64,000 nt of DNA from Nostoc sp. NIES-3756 (GTDB lineage: Bacteria > Cyanobacteriota > Cyanobacteriia > Cyanobacteriales > Nostocaceae), in the NCBI RefSeq assembly GCF_001548375.1, contig NZ_AP017295.1, positions 2,576,501 through 2,640,500 of the forward strand, written 5' to 3'. The notes beneath the pieces were generated by a model. The model was not told where the DNA came from, did not search any database, and was given only the letters and a program-made list of their open reading frames with translations. Each line of letters opens with the position of its first letter. Position 1 is the first letter of the stretch. This document shows positions 44,801 through 53,573 of this stretch, one piece after another. The position numbers were made by a program, and so were the translations under genes.

Positions 44801-46720
44801 ATGGAAGCATCATTTGAAGTCACCCTACAGATGGCGATCGCTGTTTTTGCAGGCATCGGCGCTCAGGTTCTGGCTGCTTACTTGCGTTTACCAAGCATCG
44901 TCATATTGCTGTTGTTGGGCATTCTCCTGGGTGGGGATGGGGTCGGTTTGTTGCATCCCCAGGTTCTCGGCACAGGATTGGAAGTGATTGTTGCCCTAGC
45001 AACCGCAATTATTCTGTTTGAAGGTGGATTAAATTTAGATTTACGGGAATTAGGCAAAGTTTCCCTCAGCCTGCAATTGCTTGTCACCTTGGGGACGCTA
45101 ATTACCCTAATTGGGGGTAGTATGGCGGCTCATTGGTTGGGTGAGTTCCCCTGGAATATAGCTTTTCTCTACGCTTCTATCGTTGTGGTCACAGGGCCTA
45201 CGGTAGTCGGGCCTCTGCTCAAGCAAATTAAGGTAGATCGGCAAGTAGCAACGCTGTTAGAAGGAGAGGGTGTTCTGATCGACCCAGTAGGGGCTATTTT
45301 AGCCTTCGTGGTGCTAGATACCATCGTTAACGGCGATGCAGACCCAGCAAACGCTATTGTCGGTTTAGTGATGCGTCTGGGTATTGGTGGGGCGATTGGT
45401 GCGGCTGGTGGTTATTTCATGAGTTTGATTTTTAAACGCGCCAATGTTCTGTCAACGGAGTTGAAAAACTTGGTAGTGTTGGCGGTGCTATGGAGTTTGT
45501 TTACTCTGGCGCAGATGATTCGTAGTGAATCGGGTGTGATGACAACGGTAGTTGCAGGGGCGGTATTTGCTAACTCCTCGGTTCCAGAGGAAAGGTCTTT
45601 ACGCAGCTTTAAAGGACAATTGACGATTCTTAGCGTTTCTGTTCTCTTCATCCTACTAGCGGCTGATTTATCCATTGCCAGTGTGTTTGCTTTGGGATGG
45701 GGCAGTTTATTTACTGTTTTGGTGTTGATGTTTGTTGTTCGCCCAGTCAATATCCTGTTTTGTACTTGGAAAAGTAACTTGAACTGGCGACAGAAGTTAT
45801 TTTTAAGCTGGGTTGCGCCTAGAGGAATTGTCTCTGCATCTGTTGCGTCTTTGTTTGCGATTTTGCTAACTCAGCGCGGGATTAATGGTGGTGATTCAAT
45901 TAAGGCTTTAGTGTTCCTCACAATCATCATGACGGTGGTTTGCCAAGGACTAACGGCTGGTTGGGTGGCAAAGTTCTTGGGGATCACTTCTGAGCAAGCT
46001 ACAGGTGCGGTGATTGTCGGTTGTAACCCTTTGAGTCTGTTGATTGCCCGATTCTTCCAAGAACGGGGTGAAAATGTCGTTCTGATTGACACTGATCCTG
46101 ACTGCATAGCCCAAGCTGAAGCGCAAAATATTCGAGTGATTGCTAGCAGTGCGTTGGATGGGGAGGTTTTGGATGAGGCGGGACTAGGCTCGATGGGAAC
46201 TTTTGTAGCGATGACTAGTAATGGTGAGGTAAATTTTGTCTTGGCGCAAAGGGCTGCTGAGGAATTTAACCCGCCTCGTGTGCTTGCTGTTTTCCCACGC
46301 GATCCCCAGGCTAATGGTTCAGCTAATCATAAAGTGAGCCAAGCTTTTGTTTCTGACTTGCAAATCAAGACTTGGAACGAATATCTCAATGATGGACGGG
46401 TAAAGTTAGGCACAACTACCCTGAGTGAATCTGATTTTGCTAGTCAACAAGAGCATATTCAAGACAAGATTCGGAATGGGGTGTTGGTTCCGTTGTTGGT
46501 AGAAAGGGAAGAACGCTTACACATTATCCCAGCAAATCAGGAGTGGGAAGTAGGCGATCGCATTATCTACCTGCTGCATGATCCCAGGCCGAATCTCTTA
46601 AAACGCCTATCGGGTGCTAGTCAGTCCACACCTCTGGTTCTGGAAAAGTTACCAGAGGTGGAAGAAGTACCTTTAGCAAAAGTGCCTCAACTTTCTACTA
46701 GTGATGCTTCTCTCAGTTGA
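44801..46720 (+). CDS. NhaP-type sodium/proton antiporter with TrkA-N domain
   Basis: The 639-residue protein has an N-terminal CPA1 antiporter domain (about 10-400) with 12-13 helices and the ion-site segment 'EGEGVLIDPVGAILAF', followed by a TrkA-N-like domain ('VIVGCNPLSLLIARFF', about 400-520) and a TrkA-C-like end. It exchanges Na+ or K+ for H+ across the membrane, with likely nucleotide control. The 3' end overlaps the convergent cytochrome b gene by 34 bases. Confidence 0.9.
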   Translation: MEASFEVTLQMAIAVFAGIGAQVLAAYLRLPSIVILLLLGILLGGDGVGLLHPQVLGTGLEVIVALATAIILFEGGLNLDLRELGKVSLSLQLLVTLGTLITLIGGSMAAHWLGEFPWNIAFLYASIVVVTGPTVVGPLLKQIKVDRQVATLLEGEGVLIDPVGAILAFVVLDTIVNGDADPANAIVGLVMRLGIGGAIGAAGGYFMSLIFKRANVLSTELKNLVVLAVLWSLFTLAQMIRSESGVMTTVVAGAVFANSSVPEERSLRSFKGQLTILSVSVLFILLAADLSIASVFALGWGSLFTVLVLMFVVRPVNILFCTWKSNLNWRQKLFLSWVAPRGIVSASVASLFAILLTQRGINGGDSIKALVFLTIIMTVVCQGLTAGWVAKFLGITSEQATGAVIVGCNPLSLLIARFFQERGENVVLIDTDPDCIAQAEAQNIRVIASSALDGEVLDEAGLGSMGTFVAMTSNGEVNFVLAQRAAEEFNPPRVLAVFPRDPQANGSANHKVSQAFVSDLQIKTWNEYLNDGRVKLGTTTLSESDFASQQEHIQDKIRNGVLVPLLVEREERLHIIPANQEWEVGDRIIYLLHDPRPNLLKRLSGASQSTPLVLEKLPEVEEVPLAKVPQLSTSDASLS

Positions 46721-47328
46721 ATGGGTTCTTCTGTGACTTCTGCATACATTTGCCGTTCTTGCCACAATAAAGCGGCTAAATGTATCACTGCGAAAATTAC
46801 AGCCGCAACGCTAATTAGATAGTTGTGTAGTGTGTACAGGTGGAGAACAGTCAAGCTACTAATCGCCCCACCGCCTGTAATGATTTCTCTCAAGAGCGTA
46901 CCAACAAAGGGAATCGCTTCGATATTGCCCAACTCGATATTAAATCGCCAATATCCTTCTTGAGTCCAGTCTAAAATCATCGCTGTCCAATCTAGACCGA
47001 TCGCACTCAAGGTAAAGAAAATTCCACTTATCCAAGCAGTCAGCCAACTGTTACGGAATTGCCGTCCTAAGAACATGACGACAATTTGCACTAAGGCGAT
47101 CGCAATCATTAAATTACCAGAAATATCATGCGCCCGATGGAACAACCAACCATAAGCTACTTCGTTATCGATCATTCTCAGTGATCTATACGCCCCGCCT
47201 GCTGTTGGTTCGTAATAAAATGATAATAAAATTCCTGTAGATACATAAATCAGACACAGGGAAAGAATCACAACTGATAATACCGTGGCGATTCGCCGCA
47301 AAATCCTATCAAACTGGGTGGTTTGCAT
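46687..47328 (-). CDS. Cytochrome b6-like membrane protein with one incomplete heme site
   Basis: The 213-residue protein has four membrane helices of the cytochrome b N-terminal domain and the family motif 'SFYYEPTAGGAYRSL'. Aligning with cytochrome b6, His67 and His168 match one bis-His pair, and His183 matches one ligand of the other pair. The partner (His100 in cytochrome b6) is Gln81 in 'IALVQIV'. It should bind one ordinary b heme. The protein is too short and divergent to be PetB. Cytochrome b paralogues of this size occur in cyanobacteria; the function is unknown. It has no petD neighbour. Confidence 0.8.
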   Translation of the reverse strand: MQTTQFDRILRRIATVLSVVILSLCLIYVSTGILLSFYYEPTAGGAYRSLRMIDNEVAYGWLFHRAHDISGNLMIAIALVQIVVMFLGRQFRNSWLTAWISGIFFTLSAIGLDWTAMILDWTQEGYWRFNIELGNIEAIPFVGTLLREIITGGGAISSLTVLHLYTLHNYLISVAAVIFAVIHLAALLWQERQMYAEVTEEPIQLREASLVES

Positions 47329-47434
47329 ATTTCACCCCTCCTGTCGTTTGCTAGTATGTACTTTTATTAAATTTTAACTTAAGAAATATTAATATATTTG
47401 TATTTCTCATAAAAACAATTTAGTTTTTTGAAGG

Positions 47435-47585
47435 CAGTGGTTCGGCTACGCTCACCAACCAGCCAGGGGGCAGGGACAAGATAGATAAGGTAGATAAGGT
47501 AGAAAATACTTCGTTACTTACTCAGCACTCAGTACTTACAACTCAACACGTGCTAAACGCGCTGCTACCGCTAACACTACTCAGC
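47435..47585. repeat. Dispersed repeats upstream of the lipase
   Basis: 'GGTTCGGCTACGCTCACCAA' (47437-47460) repeats a segment near 22060. 47540-47585 has the 'GTGCTAAACGCGCTGCTACC' repeat, also at 52265 and 39260. No gene is present. Confidence 0.65.
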
Positions 47586-47587
47586 AC

Positions 47588-48280
47588 TCAACTCAAATAC
47601 TCCACCCAACTTGCTAAGACTTCTGGTGAACCGTACCAAATTCCGTGGCTTCTGGGAGAGTGTTTGACACCCTCGATAGTTAAATTCTCTGCACCTGCAA
47701 GATGAGCCGATGTAACTGGTGTTATACCGTCGCCCCAAGTATTACCTAAGCCGCAAGTTTGCTGATAACTGCTGTAAGCTAACCAGCTACCGCGCCGCCT
47801 TTCGCCATAGATAGTTTTCCCCGCTACGCAAACGTAACGCACATTTTTGTACAAGGCTCCGGGGTAGTTATTGTTAACAAAATCAAGATTCCAGCGTGTC
47901 CAGCGTTCTTGGCTGATGTGGGGTGTACCCAAGGTGATGAGAGTAGCTACTGAGGGATGGGCATTCCAGAGAGATTGCAGCTTACCCGTTGCAGGATAAG
48001 GCTTTTCGCCTAAATAGATGCGCGAAATCCAGCCGCCGGCGGAGTGACCAATTAAGTTAACTTGATTAGCATTATGTTCTTGTAAAGCTTGTTTGACAGT
48101 ATGGTTGAGTTGCTGTAAAATGGGCGCGACGGATCTACCACCAATTAAGGGAAGCCAGTCCCGCCTTCTTAGAGGTACTGTAATTGTGGGGAAGCCTGAT
48201 TTTTCTAATAACGCTGCTAGTTGCTGGTAAGCGATCGCACTTTCTAGATATCCAGGGATGATGACGGTAGGTAATGGCAT
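47588..48280 (-). CDS. Alpha/beta-hydrolase lipase
   Basis: This 230-residue protein has an alpha/beta-hydrolase fold with the nucleophile elbow 'LIGHSAGGWISR' (Ser) and the oxyanion segment 'VIIPGYLESA'. The 'LITLGTPH' strand and the late 'GVKHSPR' His complete the pattern of esterase/lipase or PGAP1-like serine hydrolases. The ATG at 48280 ('MPLPTVIIPGYL') is preferred over the longer frame to 48385, whose codons have no family match. The substrate is unknown. Confidence 0.82.
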   Translation of the reverse strand: MPLPTVIIPGYLESAIAYQQLAALLEKSGFPTITVPLRRRDWLPLIGGRSVAPILQQLNHTVKQALQEHNANQVNLIGHSAGGWISRIYLGEKPYPATGKLQSLWNAHPSVATLITLGTPHISQERWTRWNLDFVNNNYPGALYKNVRYVCVAGKTIYGERRRGSWLAYSSYQQTCGLGNTWGDGITPVTSAHLAGAENLTIEGVKHSPRSHGIWYGSPEVLASWVEYLS

Positions 48281-48680
48281 TTTCAGCGAGAATTTCTGGT
48301 TGTTGAGTAGTGGAAAAAAAGAGTTAAAGCAAAGCAGGCTACACTTTCCAGAAATTATATGTAGTAATATATCGCGACTTGCCAAAAATTTATCAGAAAC
48401 AAAAAACTATCGGCTAGGGTATCTTCTGCCACGTATATACATTTAGATGGATGCGATCGCTCTAGTAGACAACTACTTTATGTGTAAACTCGGATTATGC
48501 AGATCCTTTGGCAATTTGATATTGCTGAGGTCAAACATAAAAAATTAACAAAGAGACGATTATCATCCGTTAAGTAGCTACATAGACCGCTATCATTTTT
48601 AAAAGGGCGCATTTATTGCATTCAAGATAAAATTTTTTCTGCTATTCAATTGCAACTGAGCTGAGTGAACGATAACAGTT
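48281..48680. other. Intergenic region, 400 bases
   Basis: This gap lies between two divergently transcribed genes and should hold both promoters. It contains a HIP1 site near 48449 and no repeat or coding frame that I can support. Confidence 0.4.
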
Positions 48681-50171
48681 ATGTCTTACGTCTCCCTGCT
48701 AAAAAATATACCAGAAGTATTAGTCCAGCCAACCGGGATAGCAGCAATAGCCTCTCTTGGTATCCACGGTGCTATTGCGTTGATTGTGCCATTGATGCCA
48801 GTAGATTCTAATAAATCTAATGAATCATCACAAAAATCTGTTGGTGTTTTAGAACTCAGTCAAGCCGACCAAAGCCGTCTGCCACAAAGCCAAAATCCAA
48901 ATCCAGTTGGTTTCCAAGCACAACTGCCTCTACAATCACAATTCCCACAACAACCACAACTTGGTAACTTACCTAACCTAAACGCTCAGTCCACCACTTT
49001 ACCACCTTTACCTCCACCAATAACCCCACCAATCGCACTACCACCCGTTTACACAACACCTGGTAGTTATCGGATTGCTTCTTTACCTAAAAGCCAGCCT
49101 CTGCGGCAATTGAGTAGAAGGGATTTCCAATTTAATAACTCTTTTAAGGTAGATGGCGATAAATTAACACCAACAACCCCTCCTAGTTTTAATGAGAGGG
49201 AAGTAATACCAGAAGTGTCTAAGCCTCTGCCTGTAGATAAATTACCAGAATTAAATGCGGCAAAACTTCCTAATGATTTACCGCCAAATCTTCCCAGCAA
49301 TACAACTCCACCAGTCAGCGATACTAATAATGCAGCTACAGTTACTCCAACTCAGACGGAAGTAGCTCCCATTGCTCAAACTCCCAAAGCAGGAGATGAT
49401 TTAGCTTTTGCTGGTGAGAGTGTTCCCAAATGGCAGCAAGGCTCTACACTGAGAACACCTGATTTACCCTTAGAGAATCCTGAGCAAAGACAGGAATCCG
49501 GACTGATTGCTAAGATTAACTCCTACGAAGACCTACGTAAAGCGCTTCAGCAAGAATACCCCAATTCTCAAGAGAAAGCGGTTATTCGTAGCACAGTTGC
49601 TACAAATAAACCAGGGGTTGAGGGTACAGTTTTAGGTTTCTTGGTAGTTGATACAGAAGGCAAAGTTTTAGATATCAAATTCCAAGACAAGGCTATTTCT
49701 CCTGAGTTGCAATTAAAAGCAAGGGAATTTTTCACGAAAAACGCCCCCAAGGGAGATAAGCAAATCAGCCGTTATCCATTTAGTTTATCTATCCAAAGTA
49801 ACAGCAATGTAACTGGGACGACTGAAGGAAAAACTCCTAATGTGGTTATTCCTAAACCAGTTTCTACTCCGTTGAGCAATGGTAATCAAAGTGTAAATGC
49901 GCCCAAACCTTTACCCCAACTACAACTGAGAGAAGCTACTCCTAGACCTTTACCCCAACTACAACTGAGAGAAACTACTCCTCAGCCCTCAACGCAGCTA
50001 CCACTAAGAAAAGTCCAGCCTGCACCAACACCAACTGTTGAAGCTTCACCTGAGCCAACAGCTAATACAGATGAGGTATCTTCAAAGGTGGATTCTAGTA
50101 AAACACTTTTAGAAAAGTTGCGTGAAGCTAGACAACAACAGCAACAAAGGCAAGAGCCACAAGGTAACTAG
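48681..50171 (+). CDS. TonB-like energy-transducing protein
   Basis: The 496-residue protein has one N-terminal transmembrane helix (about 18-38), a Pro/Gln-rich periplasm-spanning linker (about 60-270), then a TonB-C-like domain ('GVEGTVLGFLVVDTEGKVLDIKF', about 310-370) and a low-complexity tail with two near-identical 'PLPQLQLRE.TP' units. This is the TonB layout: proton-motive energy passed to outer-membrane receptors, for example siderophore transport. There is no exbB/exbD or receptor nearby. Cyanobacteria often carry several divergent TonB-like genes. Confidence 0.72.
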   Translation: MSYVSLLKNIPEVLVQPTGIAAIASLGIHGAIALIVPLMPVDSNKSNESSQKSVGVLELSQADQSRLPQSQNPNPVGFQAQLPLQSQFPQQPQLGNLPNLNAQSTTLPPLPPPITPPIALPPVYTTPGSYRIASLPKSQPLRQLSRRDFQFNNSFKVDGDKLTPTTPPSFNEREVIPEVSKPLPVDKLPELNAAKLPNDLPPNLPSNTTPPVSDTNNAATVTPTQTEVAPIAQTPKAGDDLAFAGESVPKWQQGSTLRTPDLPLENPEQRQESGLIAKINSYEDLRKALQQEYPNSQEKAVIRSTVATNKPGVEGTVLGFLVVDTEGKVLDIKFQDKAISPELQLKAREFFTKNAPKGDKQISRYPFSLSIQSNSNVTGTTEGKTPNVVIPKPVSTPLSNGNQSVNAPKPLPQLQLREATPRPLPQLQLRETTPQPSTQLPLRKVQPAPTPTVEASPEPTANTDEVSSKVDSSKTLLEKLREARQQQQQRQEPQGN

Positions 50172-50266
50172 GGAGTTATGAGTAAGGAGTGCTGAGTGCT
50201 GAAGCGGGGCATTCAGCCCGTGCTGAGAATTATTTTCTCCTCTGCTCCCCTGCTCCCCTATTTCTC
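50172..50266. repeat. Palindromic dispersed repeat in the spacer
   Basis: 'GAAGCGGGGCATTCAGCCCG' and TGCTGAG units match the repeat near 39231. C/T-rich 'CTCTGCTCCCCTGCTCCCCT' sequence follows up to the cytochrome gene. Confidence 0.6.
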
Positions 50267-50632
50267 CTACCCCTCCTTCTCAGGGTTTGGCCAATCTTGT
50301 TCTGCTTTCTGGAAAACGTAAGCAGCGACTTCTAGAATTTCTTCGTTGGTTAGCTTGTCTTTGAAGGCAGGCATGGCATTTTTGCCGTATTGTACCTGGT
50401 GGATAATGGCCTGGATGGAATTTGTGTCATAATTCTCCAGGTACTTTGATAATGCTTCTTTTTTGAGGGTTTTTTCAGCTATAAGAATGTTTCCGCCACC
50501 TATGTGGCAGGAAGCACAGTTGTTATTAAAAATTTTTGCCCCTGTGGGAAGTTCGACAGCTAGGGCTGGATTAGTGAATATAAGTTTAAATATAGCGATC
50601 GCCAACAGTAATATTAATAAAATTATTCTCAA
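50267..50632 (-). CDS. Cytochrome c6 (PetJ-type)
   Basis: This 121-residue protein has a signal peptide (to Ala25, 'NPALA'), then a class I c-type cytochrome: heme motif Cys39-Ala-Ser-Cys42-His43, axial Met87 in 'KNAMPAF' and the C-terminal helix 'EEILEVAAYVFQKAEQDW'. It carries electrons in the thylakoid lumen between cytochrome b6f and photosystem I or the terminal oxidase, often replacing plastocyanin when copper is scarce. The start is TTG at 50632, with GAGAGG eight bases upstream; an ATG three bases upstream opens a two-codon frame. Several c6 paralogues occur in Nostoc, so petJ itself is not certain. Confidence 0.88.
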   Translation of the reverse strand: MRIILLILLLAIAIFKLIFTNPALAVELPTGAKIFNNNCASCHIGGGNILIAEKTLKKEALSKYLENYDTNSIQAIIHQVQYGKNAMPAFKDKLTNEEILEVAAYVFQKAEQDWPNPEKEG

Positions 50633-50791
50633 AGCATTTTCCTCTCAATCAGTCTCTAGGAACTGATGCCAGAAGCACCAGAATTATCTATACCGCTATG
50701 GGTAGTCGATTCTGGAAATTAAGACTCTATGGAGAGTATATACTTTAATCTCTAAGATTGATGATGGGGGGATGATTTACCCAAAATTTAC

Positions 50792-50859
50792 GGTGACAAG
50801 TCCATTCCTGACTTCGCTACATGGCATTTGTCACTCTTGGCTGGATAGGACTCGTCACC
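50792..50859. promoter_or_regulatory. Inverted repeat in the petJ-petE spacer
   Basis: GGTGACAAGTCC (50792-50803) and GGACTCGTCACC (50848-50859) are inverted copies with 11 of 12 matches, separated by 44 bases. Their size and conservation suggest a structured RNA or protein-binding site near the copper-controlled genes petE and petJ, but no known motif is recognised. Confidence 0.5.
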
Positions 50860-50919
50860 ATTTATGAATTATGGGGTTTCGCTCTTGAGTATTTTGGCAC
50901 AGAGCTAGGGAATTTTTAG
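50821..50919 (+). CDS. Candidate 32-residue single-helix membrane protein
   Basis: A plus-strand frame encodes 'MAFVTLGWIGLVTIYELWGF' and 12 more residues, ending at TAG. It has a hydrophobic stretch (about 2-22) and a TLGW motif reminiscent of the small b6f subunit PetN, but not enough to assign it. There is no strong ribosome-binding site, and it overlaps the inverted repeat. It may be chance. Confidence 0.2.
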   Translation: MAFVTLGWIGLVTIYELWGFALEYFGTELGNF

Positions 50920-50984
50920 CAGTTAACAATAAAACAGTGGTAATCAAAGGCTATAAAGCCAGTTCCCAATGTTTAATGTTATTT

Positions 50985-51404
50985 TTAGCCTGCAACGGTG
51001 ATTTTACCAACCATACCAGCGCCACGGTGAGGTTCGCAGTAGAAGGTATAGTCACCTGCGGGTGCATCTGCTGGGAAGGTGGTAGTTACATTTTGACCAG
51101 GACTCATTAACAACTGTTTGTGAGATAAAGACTTAGCTAAATCAGCACTCTTAGCTGGATTGAGAGCAGCATCAAACACAACATTATGGGGAGGAACTTT
51201 GTTGTTGACAAATTCAACTGTGTCGCCTGGCTTAATTGTCAATTTTGCAGGTTCAAATACTAACAGACCTTTATCGCTACCTAGTTTTATTTGGTGTGTA
51301 TCAGCCGCAGCAGAGGGTGTAAACACAGCAAAGCTGCTAACAACTAAAAGAATGGTTAATACAGCTAAACTAAAGCGCCGCAAGCTTGCCGCAATAAATT
51401 TCAT
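50985..51404 (-). CDS. petE: Plastocyanin
   Basis: The 139-residue precursor has a lumen-targeting signal peptide ending at about residue 34 ('PSAAA') and a 105-residue mature cupredoxin. The copper ligands are His73, Cys123, His126 and Met131 ('PPHNVVF' and 'YCEPHRGAGMVG'). It carries electrons from cytochrome b6f to photosystem I. AGGAGA lies six bases before the ATG. It lies downstream of psbV and psbV2 on the same strand. Copper-dependent expression is known for petE; the control site is not visible by eye. Confidence 0.98.
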   Translation of the reverse strand: MKFIAASLRRFSLAVLTILLVVSSFAVFTPSAAADTHQIKLGSDKGLLVFEPAKLTIKPGDTVEFVNNKVPPHNVVFDAALNPAKSADLAKSLSHKQLLMSPGQNVTTTFPADAPAGDYTFYCEPHRGAGMVGKITVAG

Positions 51405-51675
51405 GGCGTTCTCCTAACCAGTAGTTTTTATTTTTCCTATTTCATTTTAAATAAAATCAACACCAAATATGACAATATGTCGTAGATCAGAAAAAATTTT
51501 TTTTGGCAAGCTATAAATCAAATAAAAATATTCGGCGATCGCTAAGTAAAACTCAATTCCGTAAAGCTATGGATTTTACAGGAAAAGCGATTAACTTACA
51601 CAATTATCAAGCGAAAATTTATTTTTTCTTAATGTATTTTCTTAGTTTTGTGAGATGCAGGAGCGATTAATAATA

Positions 51676-52167
51676 TTAAAAACTGTCTGTACCCCACCCT
51701 GGAGCCTTTTGTGCGGCTGTAAGCACGAAAGCAGCTAAACTTTCTACCTGCTGTTGTGATATGGAACTAGGAGAGAGTTGACGACACCAATAGGTTTCTT
51801 GAGTACCGTCGTAGGTCATAGGTTGGCGCATGAAAGCTATGAGATTATCCAGCAAATCTCTTCGAGGATTAGCAGCCTGGAGTTTTTCCAGAGATAGAGA
51901 TACTTGAGGATCTGGCAAGGTCGCACCACCAACATGGCAATTAATACAGTTACTCTCGAAAAGTTTTTTACCTAAAGATAATTCTTGAGGAGAGAATAAA
52001 CGCTTGTTGCCTTGCTCATCAATATCCACAGCGATTGGTTCTGTGATGTGTAGGTATTTGACGATGTAAGGGTCTATCGTGGCAGCATTGGCGCTAAAAC
52101 TACTGCTGCAATAGACCATCAAAGAAATAGATAAAATCAGCAACCGAGCGAAAAATCGACTTAGCAT
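51676..52167 (-). CDS. psbV2: Cytochrome c550-like protein PsbV2
   Basis: This 163-residue precursor has a signal peptide (about 1-29) and a c-type heme motif Cys74-Ile-Asn-Cys77-His78. It is homologous to PsbV over its length ('GKKLFESNCINCHVGG', 'DNLIAFMRQPMTYDG'). Where PsbV has the second heme ligand His, this protein has Cys128 in 'ETYWCRQLSP', matching the His/Cys heme ligation reported for PsbV2 of Thermosynechococcus. The frame extends to TTG 52197, but ATG 52167 ('MLSRFFARLL') is preferred. It follows psbV and precedes petE. Confidence 0.85.
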   Translation of the reverse strand: MLSRFFARLLILSISLMVYCSSSFSANAATIDPYIVKYLHITEPIAVDIDEQGNKRLFSPQELSLGKKLFESNCINCHVGGATLPDPQVSLSLEKLQAANPRRDLLDNLIAFMRQPMTYDGTQETYWCRQLSPSSISQQQVESLAAFVLTAAQKAPGWGTDSF

Positions 52168-52199
52168 GATGAAGCTTACAACGGCATGATTTGACAAAT

Positions 52200-52318
52200 C
52201 CTGAGTACTGTGTTCTGAGTGCTGTATTTTCTGGGAATTTTCAGTCCCATTTTCTCAGCACCCAGCACGCGCTAAACGCGCCGCTACCGCTAACAGCACT
52301 CAGCACTTACTCAAGACT
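52200..52318. repeat. Palindromic dispersed repeat between psbV and psbV2
   Basis: The spacer carries 'GTGTTCTGAGTGCTG', then its inverted partner 'CTCAGCACCCAGCAC', then 'GCTAAACGCGCCGCTACCGC', the same family as near 39260 and 47550. Confidence 0.7.
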
Positions 52319-52322
52319 GGCT

Positions 52323-52814
52323 TTAGTAGTAAATTTTGCCGCCGCCCCACTTGTCGCCAAGAATTTTTGGCTGTAGGAGAATATGACCAGCGATCGCTTT
52401 TAGGTCATCATCGGTCAGATTTCTCATCTCTGTGAAAATATCTGCACTCTTAATGCTGGGGTGTAATTCGGAAATTTCCTCTTCACCGTCGTAGGTGGTG
52501 GGGTTCTTCATATAGTCCACCAAACCTTCAATATTGTTACGGTTGGGTGTCGCTAATGCCAGAGCTTCTGGTTCAAGTCCCACGTTCTGGTTAGTTTTGG
52601 TAACACCACCAGCGTGACATTGCGCGCAAGCGTATTGAAATAAACGTTTGCCTTCTTTTACTTGTTTAAGGCTGAGAGTGATGGTATCACCGTCAGTATT
52701 TAATGGTAATGTCCGGGTAGCTTCGTCCAGTTCCACAGCTGTTGCGCTACCAACAATCAAACCAAAAGTCAGTAAAACAGTAGCCACAACAACGCCAATA
52801 AGTCTTCTTAACAT
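52323..52814 (-). CDS. psbV: Photosystem II cytochrome c550
   Basis: The 163-residue precursor has a signal peptide ending at 'SATA' (residue 26) and a heme motif Cys63-Ala-Gln-Cys66-His67 (mature His41). The second axial ligand is His118 (mature His92) in 'ISELHPS'. This is the extrinsic lumenal subunit that stabilises the Mn4CaO5 cluster and chloride site of photosystem II. A GGGG-type ribosome-binding site lies five bases before the ATG. Confidence 0.97.
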   Translation of the reverse strand: MLRRLIGVVVATVLLTFGLIVGSATAVELDEATRTLPLNTDGDTITLSLKQVKEGKRLFQYACAQCHAGGVTKTNQNVGLEPEALALATPNRNNIEGLVDYMKNPTTYDGEEEISELHPSIKSADIFTEMRNLTDDDLKAIAGHILLQPKILGDKWGGGKIYY

Positions 52815-53573
52815 GTTTCCCCTTAAAGTTTTTGATGCTCAACACAGCTAATAAAACGAGACTCAATCTCAATCGAGACAACACTATGACTACAGCGTCC
52901 CTGTAGCTTATCTGCTATCTCTGCGATCGCACATCCAGCCGCCAGAGGCAATTGCTAGTTTTGCACAATCCACAATGTTTGTTAACTAACACATAGAGAT
53001 AAAGTCGCTGTAATACCAATATCATGTTAGGAGTGCAATTTGTCGCCTAAATATTGGGGAGTGGGTGGGGGAGATGGGGCTGACAGGTATAGGTTTTTTA
53101 TGTTGTGTACCAAAAACATTGGTTTTAGGGTTTAGGGGTGTATGGGTGTGGGGGTATAGGGGCAAGTGAAACCATGATTTACTCGTTAGTTTTTGAGTAA
53201 ACACTCACTGCTGGGTTAAAAACCTACACTTATGAGGTGAGATGGGGAGGATGAGGGGGATGTAGCTTTAGCTTCTCTTTCCTTCCGGGACGCTGCGCGA
53301 ACTTGCAGGGTGGGAGATAGGGAAGAAAAACCAATGATTAGGTACTAATGACTAATGACTATGGACTATTGACTATTGACTAATCACCACAATTAATTAA
53401 TAAAGCCTAAGATAAATAATAAGAGCTAAATTTCATCTGCTTAGTGTTGATAGAGCAGTATAGCTACCTATCATAGTGTCGGCAATTGTTATGTAAAGGT
53501 AAAAAAATTATTGCCCATTGCACCAAAGAACGCTTCAGAAATTAGTTGTGACTGATGAACAAAGGAAATAGAC
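52815..53573. other. Repeat-rich intergenic region, 759 bases
   Basis: It lies between divergent psbV and the NifX-like gene. 53000-53160 holds G/T-rich sequence (GTGGGGGAGATGGGG and TTTAGGGGTGTATGGGTG types). 53270-53330 has 'CTTCCGGGACGCTGCGCGAA', and 53340-53390 has TAATGACTA/TGGACTATTGACTA heptamers. No gene is supported; a short minus-strand frame at 53022-53204 is repeat translation. Confidence 0.5.

Noticed and set aside
53022..53204. 60-codon minus-strand frame
   Set aside because: Translation of G/T-rich intergenic repeat; Pro/His/Thr low complexity.
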